The translations under genes were made by a program, and so were the position numbers. From assembly GCA_028871055.1 (NCBI GenBank), contig JAGWON010000015.1, positions 1-64,000 on the forward strand: a stretch of 64,000 bases of DNA, written 5' to 3'. This document shows, one piece after another, positions 48,901 to 56,978 of the stretch (its first letter is position 1; each line of letters begins with the position of its first letter). The DNA comes from Alphaproteobacteria bacterium (GTDB taxonomy: Bacteria > Pseudomonadota > Alphaproteobacteria > ATCC43930 > CGMCC-115725). The notes below the pieces were generated by a model. It was not told the DNA's origin, ran no database searches, and saw nothing but the letters and a program-made list of their open reading frames with translations.

Positions 48901-49036
48901 CGCGAGCGGGATCGCGATCGGCACGCTGTTCACGCTCTTCGTCGTGCCGGCGGTCTACATGTTGGTCGCCGCCGATCATTCCCGGGCGGCCGAGGCGCAG
49001 GCCGGAATCGTCCCGCCCGAGCCCGAAGGCGTTTAG
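45950..49036 (+). CDS. RND multidrug efflux pump
   Basis: This 1028-residue protein is a hydrophobe/amphiphile efflux RND transporter with twelve membrane helices and two large periplasmic loops. It starts MKFTDIFIRRPVLAMVVSLM. The proton-relay aspartates are in GLVVDDAIIVVENVNRH, and the second half has GLISKHGILIVEFAN. It exports drugs, dyes or detergents using proton flow; substrates cannot be predicted. The sequence style is nearer the MexI/MdtB groups than AcrB. Confidence 0.95.
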   Translation: MKFTDIFIRRPVLAMVVSLMILVLGLRSVGTLPILQYPRTENAVVTVSTTYYGADPSVVAGFITTPLENAIAQANGIDYLTSISTAGVSTITANLRLNYDPDKAMTEINAKITSVLNQLPPGAQQPVVTIKIGQTFDAMYIGFKSTVLAPNQITDYLTRVVQPKLQAVSGVQTAEILGGRTFALRAWLDPAKLAAYGLTASDVATALSQNDYISGLGNTKGQMVQINLNASTNLHTVDEFKNLVLKQSGGAIVRLKDVAKVTLGADDYDSQVSFDGQRAVYIGIQVAPAANLLDVIKQIRAVFPGIQSQLPQGLQGAIVYDSTEFVHSAINEVVWTLVEALLIVTAVVFLFLGSVRSVVIPTVAIPLSLIGTFTMMLIFGFSINLLTLLALVLAIGLVVDDAIIVVENVNRHLEEGMRPITAAIRAARELGGPIIAMTVVLVAVYIPIGFQGGLTGALFTEFAFTLVGAVTVSAVIALTLSPMMTSRLLKPHTELGHGWQARFTAFVDRNFERLRGGYTRRLSGSLDYLPVTATLAVIVLGSIYFLYTGSKTELAPIEDQGVIIESSRPAPDATLQQKLLYSREVYQTFAGYPETAHVFQLDTPTQDLAGMVLKPWNERARTSNELQPQVQQKLSQITGINAVAFQPPPLPGSFGLPVQFVIGTTEPFNRLDAVAQNFLQDAIKSGQFIFLDSDLKVDQPQATVIIDRDKAAQLGLKMSDVGGALSSMLGGAYVNYFDLQGRSYKVIPQVQQVSRLNPDQLTNYYIKTTDGTSVPLSTIAQIKTATVPESINHFQQLNSATIQGVAAPGVALGDALATLKSLADRTLPSDYSIDYAGTSRQYIQESSGFVATFAFALIIIFLSLAALFESFRDPFIILVSVPMSIAGALVFISLGIGGATLNIYTEVGLVTLMGLISKHGILIVEFANVLQRQGKSKREAIEQAAAIRLRPILMTTAAMVLGVIPLILATGAGAVSRFDMGLVIASGIAIGTLFTLFVVPAVYMLVAADHSRAAEAQAGIVPPEPEGV

Positions 49037-49081
49037 CGCCGAGCGCTTGCCCAGTGCGCGAGGATCGGGAAAACTAGCGTC

Positions 49082-49674
49082 ATGGGACGGCCACTCGATT
49101 TCTTCTTCTTTTACGGCAGCATCCACAGCTATCTCTCGGTCATGCGGATCGAACCGTTAGCCGCCAAGGCGGGCGTCGCCGTCCGTTGGCGCCCATTTAA
49201 TCTGCGCGAAATCCTGATCGAGCAGAACAACACCGCCTTCGCCAAGAATCCGGTGCGCCTCGCATACAACTGGCGTGACATCGAGCGGCGCGCGGCGCGG
49301 CTCGGTATCCCATTCAAGGGTCGTGCGCCGTATCCGGTCGAACCCGACCTGCTCGCGCTGCGCGTCGGCATTGCCGCCGCCGCCGAAGGCTGGTGCGCCG
49401 ACTACACCCGCGCGACGTTCCGCGCCTGTTTCTCGACGGCAAGCCGGCCGGATTAGCGGCCAGCGTCGAAAGCGTGCTCGCCGGGCTTGGCAAGGCGCCG
49501 GCGCCGATCATCGCGCGTGCCGCAAGTGCCGAGGTTGCCGAGCGTCTGAAGGCCGAAACCGATTCCGCGCGCTAGCTCGGAGTTTTTGGCGCGCCGACCT
49601 TCGCGATCGGCTCCGAGATTTTCTGGGGCGACGATCGGCTCGACGAAGCGGTCGTGTATACGGCTGCGGCCTAG
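49082..49674 (+). pseudogene. 2-hydroxychromene-2-carboxylate isomerase (DsbA-fold), broken
   Basis: The first 115 codons read MGRPLDFFFFYGSIHSYLS...EGWCADYTRATFRA, a kappa-GST/HCCA-isomerase N-terminus. The frame is then lost at about 49425-49432 (TG TTTCTC, where TGG TTT CTC would restore FRAWFLDGKPAG). The second frame continues to a premature TAG at 49573 and resumes as GVFGAPTFAIGSEIFWGDD to a final TAG at 49674. Adding one base makes 198 codons, the usual size. Two independent lesions make a true pseudogene likely. Confidence 0.82.
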
Positions 49675-49758
49675 GCGCGCCGCCGCATTCTGCTTGTGTG
49701 TGGCCGGCAACCCGCGTGACGCTTGCGGCTGCAGCGCCCAAGCCGCAAACGGGGAACC

Positions 49759-49875
49759 ATGAGCGATTACGCGACCGTTGCCGGCCGCGATCCAGCGGAC
49801 GGCCGCGCTTGCGCGCCCACATTTTTTGGCGCGCTTGTTTTGCCATACGGCGGTTCTTCGGAAGGCCGACGATGA
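49759..49875 (+). pseudogene. decayed duplicate of the DUF4870-like gene start
   Basis: This 38-codon remnant begins MSDYATVAGRDPADGR, matching MSDRAIVGGRDPAQGR at 51075; the similarity also covers about 70 bases upstream of both ATGs, including GGGGAACC. After codon 16 the copy diverges and soon stops. It is a partial copy that has lost its membrane domain. Confidence 0.7.
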
Positions 49876-49904
49876 GCGGCAACCGTGCGGTTTCGTGGTG
49901 GTGA

Positions 49905-50162
49905 TCACGCGCCGTCGGGCGGCTGTTCGGGATAGTGGCCAACGATCACCCAGGAATACGCGACGAAAATGAGAGTCGCGACCACCAGGCCGGATACGAA
50001 GCTGTGCAGGAACTCCGACAGGATCAACGGCGCGACGAGAAGCGTTCCGAACATGCACACGGTCAGGTAGACGATCCGAAGTACGCTCGCCTCCCATCCG
50101 TTCCACGTATCCGCATCCCAATTTCTGGTCAGCCAGCGATGCCACCGATGTTTCCACGGCAT
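49905..50162 (-). CDS. small two-helix membrane protein, unknown
   Basis: This 85-residue protein starts MPWKHRWHRWLTRNWD and has two membrane helices (about 27-48 and 52-74), ending in a short polar tail. Tryptophan and positive charges at the start suggest a cytoplasmic N-terminus. I recognise no family. The hydropathy pattern supports it as a real gene; it stands alone between the decayed copy and the PAS gene. The 277 bases between it and that gene show nothing recognisable. Confidence 0.5.
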   Translation of the reverse strand: MPWKHRWHRWLTRNWDADTWNGWEASVLRIVYLTVCMFGTLLVAPLILSEFLHSFVSGLVVATLIFVAYSWVIVGHYPEQPPDGA

Positions 50163-50439
50163 GGTTTACCCCTTCGCTTCCTCGGCATAGGCGCGAGACC
50201 CAGCTTGGCATCACAGGGAGCCCCGAGACAATCGGCCAATCAAAATCGAGTCTCAGCGCTCCTGCCGTGCGATTCGTCCGCCGAGTCCGCCATGGCTAGG
50301 CTCCGGACATCGACGGTGACGTCCAGTCGTATTCACCCGGCACGATCACCGGTCGCGCTCCGGGCTCGATTATAATTTTATTCAGCGGTTGGCCACGATA
50401 CGCTGGTGCAGAGACACAGGTCGTCGGGACGGTCAATCG

Positions 50440-50961
50440 ATGGCGCCTGAACCTTCTCCCATTAACAATGAGCTAATAGGGGAAGGCTATGCCTATTGGC
50501 TGCGCAAACGAGGAGCGCGGGCGATGCCGTCTCGCGCTGATCTGGACCCAAGCGAACTCAAGCGAGTTTTGCCTCACGTTATGCTGGTCGATGTGCTTGG
50601 GCCGCGTCAATATCGATATCGCTTGATTGGCACCGAGTGCGTGGTAGCCCATGGGATCAATGCGACCGGCCAAACGCTCGATGTGGCCTTGAAAGACGAT
50701 CAGTACCGAGCTCATGTCATCGGGCTTTATGACCAATGCGTCAGCGAGTGTCGTCCGCTTTATTCGGAGAGTCTGTTCTTTCAAAAAGGCGCCGACATCG
50801 ACCGCCATGTAAAGGTTCTATTCCTTCCCCTGTCGAATGACGGCGCTACGGCGAACATGATTTTCGTCATACAGGTTATCCAGTTCGTTGATGAACAAGC
50901 GCGGAAAGATCATTTCACGTCGATAAAGCCGCACAAAGAGATCGTACGCGCGACGCTTTGA
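50440..50961 (+). CDS. PAS_5-domain protein
   Basis: From the ATG at 50440 this is 173 residues. It matches the PAS_5 layout common in Rhodospirillales: YWLRKRGARAMPSRADLDPSELKRVLPHVMLVDVL, then YRYRLIGTECVVAHGINATGQ and LYSESLFF, VLFLPLSNDG. There is no output domain. Such proteins are presumed small-molecule sensors, but their partners are unknown. Composition is slightly less GC-rich than neighbours. Confidence 0.8.
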   Translation: MAPEPSPINNELIGEGYAYWLRKRGARAMPSRADLDPSELKRVLPHVMLVDVLGPRQYRYRLIGTECVVAHGINATGQTLDVALKDDQYRAHVIGLYDQCVSECRPLYSESLFFQKGADIDRHVKVLFLPLSNDGATANMIFVIQVIQFVDEQARKDHFTSIKPHKEIVRATL

Positions 50962-51074
50962 GTCGCCAGTCGCACGATTTTCAGAGCGGATTGCGGCTCG
51001 GCATACCGCTTGAACGCAGCCGGCCGGCCACGTAACGCTTGTGCCGGCGGCGCCCACGCCGCGAAGGGGGAACC

Positions 51075-51434
51075 ATGAGCGATCGCGCAATCGTTGGCGG
51101 CCGCGATCCGGCGCAGGGTCGCACCGCGACCATCATCTACATCCTTTATCTCGTCGGGTTGGTCGTCCAGGTGACGCACCTGATCGGCGTGATCGTGGCC
51201 TATGTCTACCGCAACGACGGGCCGGATTGGGTGCGGACCCATTACCGGTTCCAGATTCGCACCTTCTGGATCGGCCTGCTCTACGCCGTGACCGGCTTCG
51301 TCACGCTTCACCTGCTGATCGGCGGCCTGATCCTGTTCCTCACGCTGGTCTGGTTCATCGTCCGTTGCGTCAAGGGCCTCAGGTTCGTCGGCCGCGCCGA
51401 GGCCTACGACAACGTGACGAGCTGGCTGTGGTGA
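51075..51434 (+). CDS. DUF4870-like membrane protein
   Basis: This 119-residue protein has about three membrane helices and the family features YILYLVGLVVQVTHLIGVIVAYV and DWVRTHYRFQIRTFWIGLL. DUF4870/Tic20-like proteins are small integral membrane proteins of unknown function. The ATG at 51075 follows AAGGGGGAACC. A truncated duplicate of its start lies 1.3 kb upstream. Confidence 0.78.
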   Translation: MSDRAIVGGRDPAQGRTATIIYILYLVGLVVQVTHLIGVIVAYVYRNDGPDWVRTHYRFQIRTFWIGLLYAVTGFVTLHLLIGGLILFLTLVWFIVRCVKGLRFVGRAEAYDNVTSWLW

Positions 51435-51441
51435 CCGCGCT

Positions 51442-52302
51442 TTAGCGCGCGCCGGTCTCGACCGGCGTATCGCCGGGCAGGCCCCATTCCGACCACGAGC
51501 CGTCGTAGACTGCGGTCTCGGGCCAGCCGAGTAGATGCATGCCGAAGGCGATGGCGCAGGCGGTGACGCCCGAGCCGCAACTCGACACCGCCGGCTTTGC
51601 CGGATCGACGCCGGCGGCGCGGAATTTGGCGGCGAGCGCGTCGGCCGGCAGCACCGTGCGCGTCGCTTTGTCGACGAACTCAGTTGAAGGCAGCGAGACG
51701 CTGCCGGGGATGTGGCCGCCGTGCAGTCCGGCGCGCGGCTCGGGCTCGGTGCCGGCGAAGCGGCCGGCGCTGCGCGCGTCGATCACCTGCTCGCGCCTCG
51801 ATTGGAGATTGGCGAGCATCTGCGCCTTGTTGCGCACGCGGCCCCGGTCGAGCTTGGCGTCGAACGTCGCCGTCGGAAATTTCGGCACCTTGGCGGTGAC
51901 TGGAAGGTTTTCGGCGAGCCACTTGGGCAAGCCGCCGTTGAGGATCGCAACATCTTTGTGGCCGAAGGCGCGCAACGTCCACCACACCCGCGGCGCTGAG
52001 GCGAGGCCGAAGGCGTCGTAGACGACGATCTTGTGGCGGCTGCCGACGCCGAGCGCCGTCATCATCCGCGCGAAGGTCGGCGCGTCGGGCAACATGTGGG
52101 GCAGGGGATTGGCGGCGTCCTTGATCTCCTCAATATCGAAATAGATCGCGCCCGGAATGTGCTGGCGCGCATAGAGCTCGGGTCCGGTCGGGCTGACGCC
52201 GGGCAGCGTAAACGTCCCGTCGAGGATGCGCAGGTTCTGATCGCCGAGATGTGCGGCGAGCCACGCGGTCTCAACCAGCGCCTCGGGATGGGCATAGTTC
52301 AT
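51442..52302 (-). CDS. sseA: 3-mercaptopyruvate sulfurtransferase
   Basis: From the ATG at 52302 this is 286 residues with two rhodanese domains. The active-site loop CGSGVTA (in AVSSCGSGVTACAIAFG) is the mercaptopyruvate type rather than the thiosulfate CRKGVTA. Domain 1 has HIPGAIYFDIEEI, domain 2 HIPGSVSLPSTEF. It moves sulfur from 3-mercaptopyruvate to acceptors such as thioredoxin or cyanide. It lies just downstream of cysteine synthase on the same strand, a sulfur-metabolism pairing. Confidence 0.94.
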   Translation of the reverse strand: MNYAHPEALVETAWLAAHLGDQNLRILDGTFTLPGVSPTGPELYARQHIPGAIYFDIEEIKDAANPLPHMLPDAPTFARMMTALGVGSRHKIVVYDAFGLASAPRVWWTLRAFGHKDVAILNGGLPKWLAENLPVTAKVPKFPTATFDAKLDRGRVRNKAQMLANLQSRREQVIDARSAGRFAGTEPEPRAGLHGGHIPGSVSLPSTEFVDKATRTVLPADALAAKFRAAGVDPAKPAVSSCGSGVTACAIAFGMHLLGWPETAVYDGSWSEWGLPGDTPVETGAR

Positions 52303-52320
52303 GCGCCTTGCCTCGCGAAC

Positions 52321-52390
52321 GTCATGGCCGGGCTTGGCCCGGCCATCCACGCCTTAAGACGTGGATGCCTGGCACTAGGCCGGGTATGAC
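52321..52390. repeat. GGCCGG..CATCCACG dispersed palindromic repeat, copy 5
   Basis: GTCATGGCCGGGC and GCCGGGTATGAC form the ends, with CATCCACGCCTTAAGACGTGGATG, a near-perfect hairpin, inside. It separates cysK and sseA. Confidence 0.8.
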
Positions 52391-52423
52391 AAACACGGAT
52401 CGACAGGGCGGCACTCAATTATC

Positions 52424-53440
52424 CTACTCCTCCGGTATCCATGACGGCACCGGCAGCTTCTTCTCGCGCAGGAACGCCGGGTTGAACAGTTTCGACTGAT
52501 AGCGCGTGCCGTAATCGGCGAGAATGGTGACGACCGTATGGCCGGGTCCCAGCTCCTTCGCCGCCCTGATCGCGCCGACGATGTTGATCCCCGACGAGCC
52601 GCCGAGGATCAGGCCCTCCTCGAGCACGAGATCGAACAGCACCGGCAGCATCTCCTCGTCGGTCACCTGGAACCAGCCGTCGAGCGGCGCGCCTTCGAGA
52701 TTCTTGGTGATGCGGCCCTGGCCGATGCCCTCGGTGATCGAGTTGCCCTCGGCCTTCAATTCGTGGCGCGCGTACCACGAATAGATCGCCGAGCCCAGCG
52801 GATCGGCGAGATAGATCCGGACCTTGCGGCTGAATTCCTTGAGCGCGATGCCGACGCCGGCAAGCGTGCCGCCGGTGCCGACCGAGCAGACGAAGGCGTC
52901 GACCTTGCCCTGGGTCTGCTCCCAGATCTCCGGTCCCGTCGTCTCGATATGCGCGCGTTGGTTGGCGAGGTTGTCGAACTGGTTGGCCCAGATCGCGCCG
53001 CGCGGCGACTGCGCCGCAACCTCCTTCGCCAACGTCTCGGAATAGCGCACGTAGTTCATCGGATTGGCATAGGGCACCGCCGGCACCAGGCGAAGATCGG
53101 CGCCGCACAGCCGCAGCATGTCCTTCTTCTCCTGGCTCTGCGTCTCGGGCATGACGATGACGCTTTTGTAACCCAGTGCATTTCCGACGAGCGCGAGGCC
53201 GATGCCGGTGTTGCCTGCGGTGCCTTCGACGATGGTGCCGCCCGGCTTGAGGAGCCCGCGTGTCTCGGCGTCCTTGACGATGTAGAGCGCGGCGCGGTCT
53301 TTCACCGAGCCGCCGGGGTTGAGGAACTCTGCCTTGCCCAGGATCTCGCAGCCGGTCAGCTCCGACGCCTTGCGCAAGCGGATCATCGGCGTATTGCCGA
53401 TGGTTTCAATGAAGCCGTTGCGGATCGCCGGGCTGAGCAT
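52424..53440 (-). CDS. cysK: cysteine synthase A-type PLP enzyme
   Basis: This 338-residue enzyme has the fold type II PLP signatures: IGNTPMIRL, PLP lysine in EFLNPGGSVKDRAALYI, substrate loop EGTAGNTGIGLALVG, GTGGTLAGVGIALKE and GGSSGINIVGA. It makes cysteine from O-acetylserine and sulfide. It is a little longer than E. coli CysK (323) because of an extra C-terminal segment (FLREKKLPVPSWI), typical of a proteobacterial subgroup. The gene is divergent from a small lipoprotein gene. Confidence 0.92.
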   Translation of the reverse strand: MLSPAIRNGFIETIGNTPMIRLRKASELTGCEILGKAEFLNPGGSVKDRAALYIVKDAETRGLLKPGGTIVEGTAGNTGIGLALVGNALGYKSVIVMPETQSQEKKDMLRLCGADLRLVPAVPYANPMNYVRYSETLAKEVAAQSPRGAIWANQFDNLANQRAHIETTGPEIWEQTQGKVDAFVCSVGTGGTLAGVGIALKEFSRKVRIYLADPLGSAIYSWYARHELKAEGNSITEGIGQGRITKNLEGAPLDGWFQVTDEEMLPVLFDLVLEEGLILGGSSGINIVGAIRAAKELGPGHTVVTILADYGTRYQSKLFNPAFLREKKLPVPSWIPEE

Positions 53441-53513
53441 GGGGGCGGGACGGCAAGGTTATGAATGCGTGACTATAGAGAGTCGCCTCTTGCAATCAAC
53501 CCCGCGGGCTCGC

Positions 53514-53699
53514 ATGCTAGGGGGCGTGTACGGGCGATCGGCGGGCATCTTGGCCATGGCGATCGCGGCGATCGTGCTGGCCGGTTGTGCCGGCAATCCG
53601 CCGACCCCGACCTACGGCCCGTTCACGCCACGCAACGGCGCCGGCGCGCCGATCGACCGGAACGGAATTCCGATCATCGGCACGCCCTGGCGACCGTAA
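53514..53699 (+). CDS. small lipoprotein
   Basis: This 61-residue protein has a signal with lipobox LAGC (AIAAIVLAGCAGNPPTP) and a short, proline- and glycine-rich mature peptide of about 30 residues. It is probably anchored in a membrane. No family is recognised, but such short lipoproteins are common. It lies 73 bases from the divergent cysK start. Confidence 0.6.
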   Translation: MLGGVYGRSAGILAMAIAAIVLAGCAGNPPTPTYGPFTPRNGAGAPIDRNGIPIIGTPWRP

Positions 53700-53763
53700 T
53701 CTTTTCGGGGGGATTAACCTCGGAGTCGGTGCCTAGAATCTTCCGAAGGGGGAGGTAGACCTC

Positions 53764-53958
53764 ATGTGGCACTGGATTCTCGATCATCGCAGCACGTTCG
53801 ATGCCATTGGCTTGGCCTGGGCCATACCGGTCGTGGTGGTTCTCGTCGCCACGAAGCTGTTCCCGCCCGCCTATCGCCGCGGCGAGACCGCATCCGAACT
53901 CATCACGGTGCGGACCGACAAAGGCGCCGAGACCAAGAGCCCGCGCTCGGCGGCTTAA
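53764..53958 (+). CDS. small single-helix membrane protein, unknown
   Basis: This 64-residue protein has one membrane helix (about residues 13-34, FDAIGLAWAIPVVVVLVATKLF) and a charged tail. GGGGGAGG lies about 9 bases before the ATG, supporting translation. No family is recognised. It ends 10 bases from the convergent Nudix gene. Confidence 0.55.
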   Translation: MWHWILDHRSTFDAIGLAWAIPVVVVLVATKLFPPAYRRGETASELITVRTDKGAETKSPRSAA

Positions 53959-53967
53959 CCGGGCGGC

Positions 53968-54582
53968 CTATCGCTGCAGCCAGCGCCGCCGCAAGCGCGC
54001 GCGGTTCGCGGCCAGCCAATAGAGCGCGACCAGCGTCGGACCGTTCTGGATGCGGCCCGTGAGCGCGAGATTCATCGCCGCGCGAAAGCCCTTCACCGTC
54101 ACCCGGATGTCCTCGTGTTCTTCGGCGAGCCCATGCAGCCCGCCGACGCCGCGTGAATCGACCCGCGCGCAAAACAGATGAAAGCTCTCGGTCGAGCCGC
54201 CCGGCGAGGTCATGAATTTCTGCGCCAGGAACGGCGCGCCGGTGATGGCGATGCCCGCTTCCTCGCGCGCTTCGCGGACCGCCACGTTGCGCGGGCGCTC
54301 GCGCCGATCCTCGATGATGCCGGCGACGATCTCGATCTGCCAGGCGGGAAAGCCAGCGAGATGGGCGGGTAGCCGGAATTGCTCGACCAGCACCAGAGCG
54401 TCGCGCTTAGGATCGTAGAGCAGGATGCCGACGGTCTGGCCGCGCTCGAACACCTCGCGCGTCATCGGCGGGCTCATGCCGCCGCGATAGAGCCGGTGGC
54501 GCAGCGTGTAGAGGTCGAGTTGGAAATAGCCGCGATAGATCGTCTGCTTGCTGAGAATCTTTACGGGCACGCGCTTCGCCAT
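53968..54582 (-). CDS. nudF: ADP-ribose pyrophosphatase-type Nudix hydrolase
   Basis: From the ATG at 54582 this is 204 residues. The Nudix box is intact: GIIEDRRERPRNVAVREAREEAGI (read in two parts, with REAREE the catalytic core). VERGQTVGILLYDPKRDALVLVEQFR-like context and PGGSTESFHLFCARV are typical of NudF/ADP-ribose pyrophosphatases, which cleave ADP-ribose to AMP and ribose 5-phosphate. The open frame continues far upstream only as shadow coding. Confidence 0.9.
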   Translation of the reverse strand: MAKRVPVKILSKQTIYRGYFQLDLYTLRHRLYRGGMSPPMTREVFERGQTVGILLYDPKRDALVLVEQFRLPAHLAGFPAWQIEIVAGIIEDRRERPRNVAVREAREEAGIAITGAPFLAQKFMTSPGGSTESFHLFCARVDSRGVGGLHGLAEEHEDIRVTVKGFRAAMNLALTGRIQNGPTLVALYWLAANRARLRRRWLQR

Positions 54583-54701
54583 GGCGGCGCAGTCTAGGGG
54601 AGGCGGCACCGGCCGGTCGAGCGCCGTCCCCTCATGCCCAATGCGCTCAGCCCGAGGGCGAGAACGCGCCGCCGCCGGCGCTTCATCGGCTCCGGTCGGC
54701 A

Positions 54702-55604
54702 TCAACTGCCGGGAATGAGTCCCGGCTTCAGCGAGAAGCAGTATTTCGCGATCTCGCCGGCGCGGGTGAACCAGACGCGATCCTTGCGCTGGTGCTGCGC
54801 GCAATGCTTGATCGCCTGGCGCAGCGGCCGCAGGCGGAACGGCTGGCCGACGATGAAGCCGTGCAGCGACAGCGCGAACACCAGTGGCTTCGCGTCCGAG
54901 CGCTCCAGCAGCTCTTCGAACTGGTCGACCACCATGTCGGCGAACTCGCGGCCGGTGTGGTCGCGCAAGGCGAGTGTGCCGGCGTCGTTGAGCTCGAGCG
55001 GATAGGGCACCGATAGGAGCGGGCCTGAGCGCGTACGCATCCACACCGGCTGGTCGTCGAACGGCCAGTCGAGCAGATGGGTGTAACCGGCCTCCTTGAG
55101 CAGGTCGGGCGTGACGTTGGATTCGAGCGCACCCGGGCCCATCCAGCCGGTCGGCCGCACGCCGATGGACTTTTCGATCACCTCGGTGCATTCGGCGATG
55201 ACGCGCGCCTCGTCGTGCTCCCAATAGGTGCGCAGCAGCTCGGCGTTGGTGCGGCCGTGGCCGCAGACATCGTCGCCGCGCTGTTTGATCTTCGCGACGA
55301 TGTCCGGATAGTGGGTGCAGACGCTGCTGTTGAGCAGAACCGTCGCCGGCAAGGCGAGCTCGTCGAGAATCTCGAACAGCCGCCAGTTGCCGATACGGTT
55401 GCCGTAATCCCGCCACGCATAGTTGCGCGTCGTCTGCGGTCCGCCGCGGTTGGTCGGATCCATGCCGATACCGGTGCCGAAGGCGAAGTGCTCGATGTTG
55501 AGCGCGATGTAGAACGCCAGGCGCTTGCCGCCGGGCCAATCGTAATCGGGCCGCTGGTTGATGTTCGAGTGGTCGTATCGACCGTGAGCCGGAAGCTTGA
55601 GCAT
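54702..55604 (-). CDS. polysaccharide deacetylase-family protein (PuuE/allantoinase-like group)
   Basis: This 300-residue protein has the NodB-like fold: LPATVLLNSSVCTHYPDIVAKIKQRGDDVCGHGRTNAE with the metal-site H-x-R/T-N pattern, GWMGPGALESN and LHGFIVGQPFR near the end. The group includes PuuE allantoinases and other deacetylases acting on C-N bonds other than sugars. No signal peptide is seen, so a cytoplasmic small-molecule substrate is more likely than peptidoglycan. It is transcribed in the same direction as the Nudix gene, 119 bases upstream of it. Confidence 0.85.
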   Translation of the reverse strand: MLKLPAHGRYDHSNINQRPDYDWPGGKRLAFYIALNIEHFAFGTGIGMDPTNRGGPQTTRNYAWRDYGNRIGNWRLFEILDELALPATVLLNSSVCTHYPDIVAKIKQRGDDVCGHGRTNAELLRTYWEHDEARVIAECTEVIEKSIGVRPTGWMGPGALESNVTPDLLKEAGYTHLLDWPFDDQPVWMRTRSGPLLSVPYPLELNDAGTLALRDHTGREFADMVVDQFEELLERSDAKPLVFALSLHGFIVGQPFRLRPLRQAIKHCAQHQRKDRVWFTRAGEIAKYCFSLKPGLIPGS

Positions 55605-55790
55605 GCCATCCCTCCCTGGTGGAACTGGCCGATTTATCGCGCGGGTTGGGCCTGCGCCGACGATGAACGACGATTGATCATACGACTGATCGCGAAAGAG
55701 GCATCACCGTCGCGAAAAGGCGCCTTTATCCAGGTCATCCACCGTCATGAAACGTTGGCGGCTCGCCTGCCGGCCAGTATGATGCAGCCC

Positions 55791-56444
55791 ATGACGGCGG
55801 TTGCGGCTGACGAGCGGCTTCGCTTCATCGATCTGACGGTATTCGAGCGCACCACGCTCGAGACCGACCCGTTTCCCTATCTAATCGTGCCCGGCTTCGT
55901 GCCGCCGACGGCGCGTACGGCGCTGTCGGCCGATTATCCCAAGGTCGAGCGGCCGGGCAGCTTTCCGGTCGCCGACGTGACCTATGGTCCGGCTTTCGCG
56001 AAATTTCTCGCCGAGATCCAAGGGCCGGAAATGCGCGCCGCATTCGTGCGCAAATTTTCCGTCGATCTCGCCGGACGGCCGACCATGGTCACGGTGCGCG
56101 GCCAGGCCCAGGCCAAGGACGGCCGCATCCACACCGACACCCCATCGAAGATCATCACTGTGCTGGTCTACATGAACGAGGCGTGGGAGGCGCAGGGCGG
56201 CCGGCTGCGGCTGCTGCGCTCGAACGCCGACCTCGACGACATGGTGGCCGAGGTGCCGCCGGCGGCTGGCACGCTGCTCGCATTCCGCGTCACGCCGCAT
56301 TCCTGGCACGGCCACCATCCGACCAGCGGGCCGCGCCGCGTCGTGCAGCTCAACTGGGTCGAGAGCGAGGCGGTGGTGCGGCGCGAGCGCCTGCGCCACG
56401 GCCTGTCGGCGCGCATCAAGCAGTTGCTGCCCGCGCGGCACTGA
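55791..56444 (+). CDS. 2OG-Fe(II) oxygenase
   Basis: From the ATG at 55791 this is 217 residues; an ATG four codons earlier at 55779 is equally possible. The iron ligands are H114 and D116 (GRIHTDTPSK) and H173 (PHSWHGHHP), with the 2-oxoglutarate arginine in GPRRVVQLNW. The layout is that of the 2OG-FeII_Oxy_3/prolyl-hydroxylase-like superfamily. The substrate is unknown. It is divergent from the deacetylase gene and ends 15 bases from a small convergent gene. Confidence 0.85.
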   Translation: MTAVAADERLRFIDLTVFERTTLETDPFPYLIVPGFVPPTARTALSADYPKVERPGSFPVADVTYGPAFAKFLAEIQGPEMRAAFVRKFSVDLAGRPTMVTVRGQAQAKDGRIHTDTPSKIITVLVYMNEAWEAQGGRLRLLRSNADLDDMVAEVPPAAGTLLAFRVTPHSWHGHHPTSGPRRVVQLNWVESEAVVRRERLRHGLSARIKQLLPARH

Positions 56445-56459
56445 GCGCGGCCGGCGCGT

Positions 56460-56675
56460 TCAGCCGGCGTCATCGTGATGGCTTGCAGGCGCATCCTCGG
56501 CCGTATCGGCGTCGAGCTGCACCGCCTCCGTGCTGGTCGGGCTCGCCTCGACCGCGCTTTCGGCCACGACCGGAGCCGTCAGCGCATCGCCAACGGTCGC
56601 CGGCTCGTCCATCAGCGCCGGCGACGCGACGCCGCCGAGCCACGCGATCGCCAGCACGCGCCAAAGGTTCGCCAT
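56460..56675 (-). CDS. small secreted acidic protein, unknown
   Basis: This 71-residue protein starts MANLWRVLAIAWLGGVASPALM, a probable signal peptide, and continues as an acidic, Ala/Glu/Asp-rich peptide ending SHHDDAG. AGGAG lies 5 bases before the ATG. No family is recognised. The disordered mature part makes a structural role impossible to predict. Confidence 0.5.
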   Translation of the reverse strand: MANLWRVLAIAWLGGVASPALMDEPATVGDALTAPVVAESAVEASPTSTEAVQLDADTAEDAPASHHDDAG

Positions 56676-56696
56676 GATCGCTCCTGCACCCCTCGG

Positions 56697-56786
56697 TCAA
56701 CACGCGGCCACGATTGCGACGCGGTCGGTCGATAGACCCGCGAACAAATTGAAACCGGCGGCGACGAAGACTGTCTTTCCTGTCAT
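56697..56786 (-). CDS. possible 29-residue small protein
   Basis: A short frame (MTGKTVFVAAGFNLFAG...) is preceded by GGGAG at good spacing and ends 21 bases before the next small gene on the same strand. It is mildly hydrophobic. The ribosome site is the only support, so it is uncertain. The rest of the 303-base gap up to 56978 holds no other candidate gene; the region near 56860 is AT-rich and probably contains promoters. Confidence 0.25.
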   Translation of the reverse strand: MTGKTVFVAAGFNLFAGLSTDRVAIVAAC

Positions 56787-56978
56787 GTCGGACTCCCGTG
56801 TGCTGGGAAATGACTGAGAAGCCGGCGCGACATTCCGGAATATCCATCGCGTTACAGTGATTTAACTTGGCTGGCGCCGGCGCGGCGTTATTTTCCCGGC
56901 GCCCCGAACGGGGTCGGCTGGTGTTCGTTTGCATTCTACACAGCCGCGCATTCGGCACTGCCGGGAGGAGACCCCACG

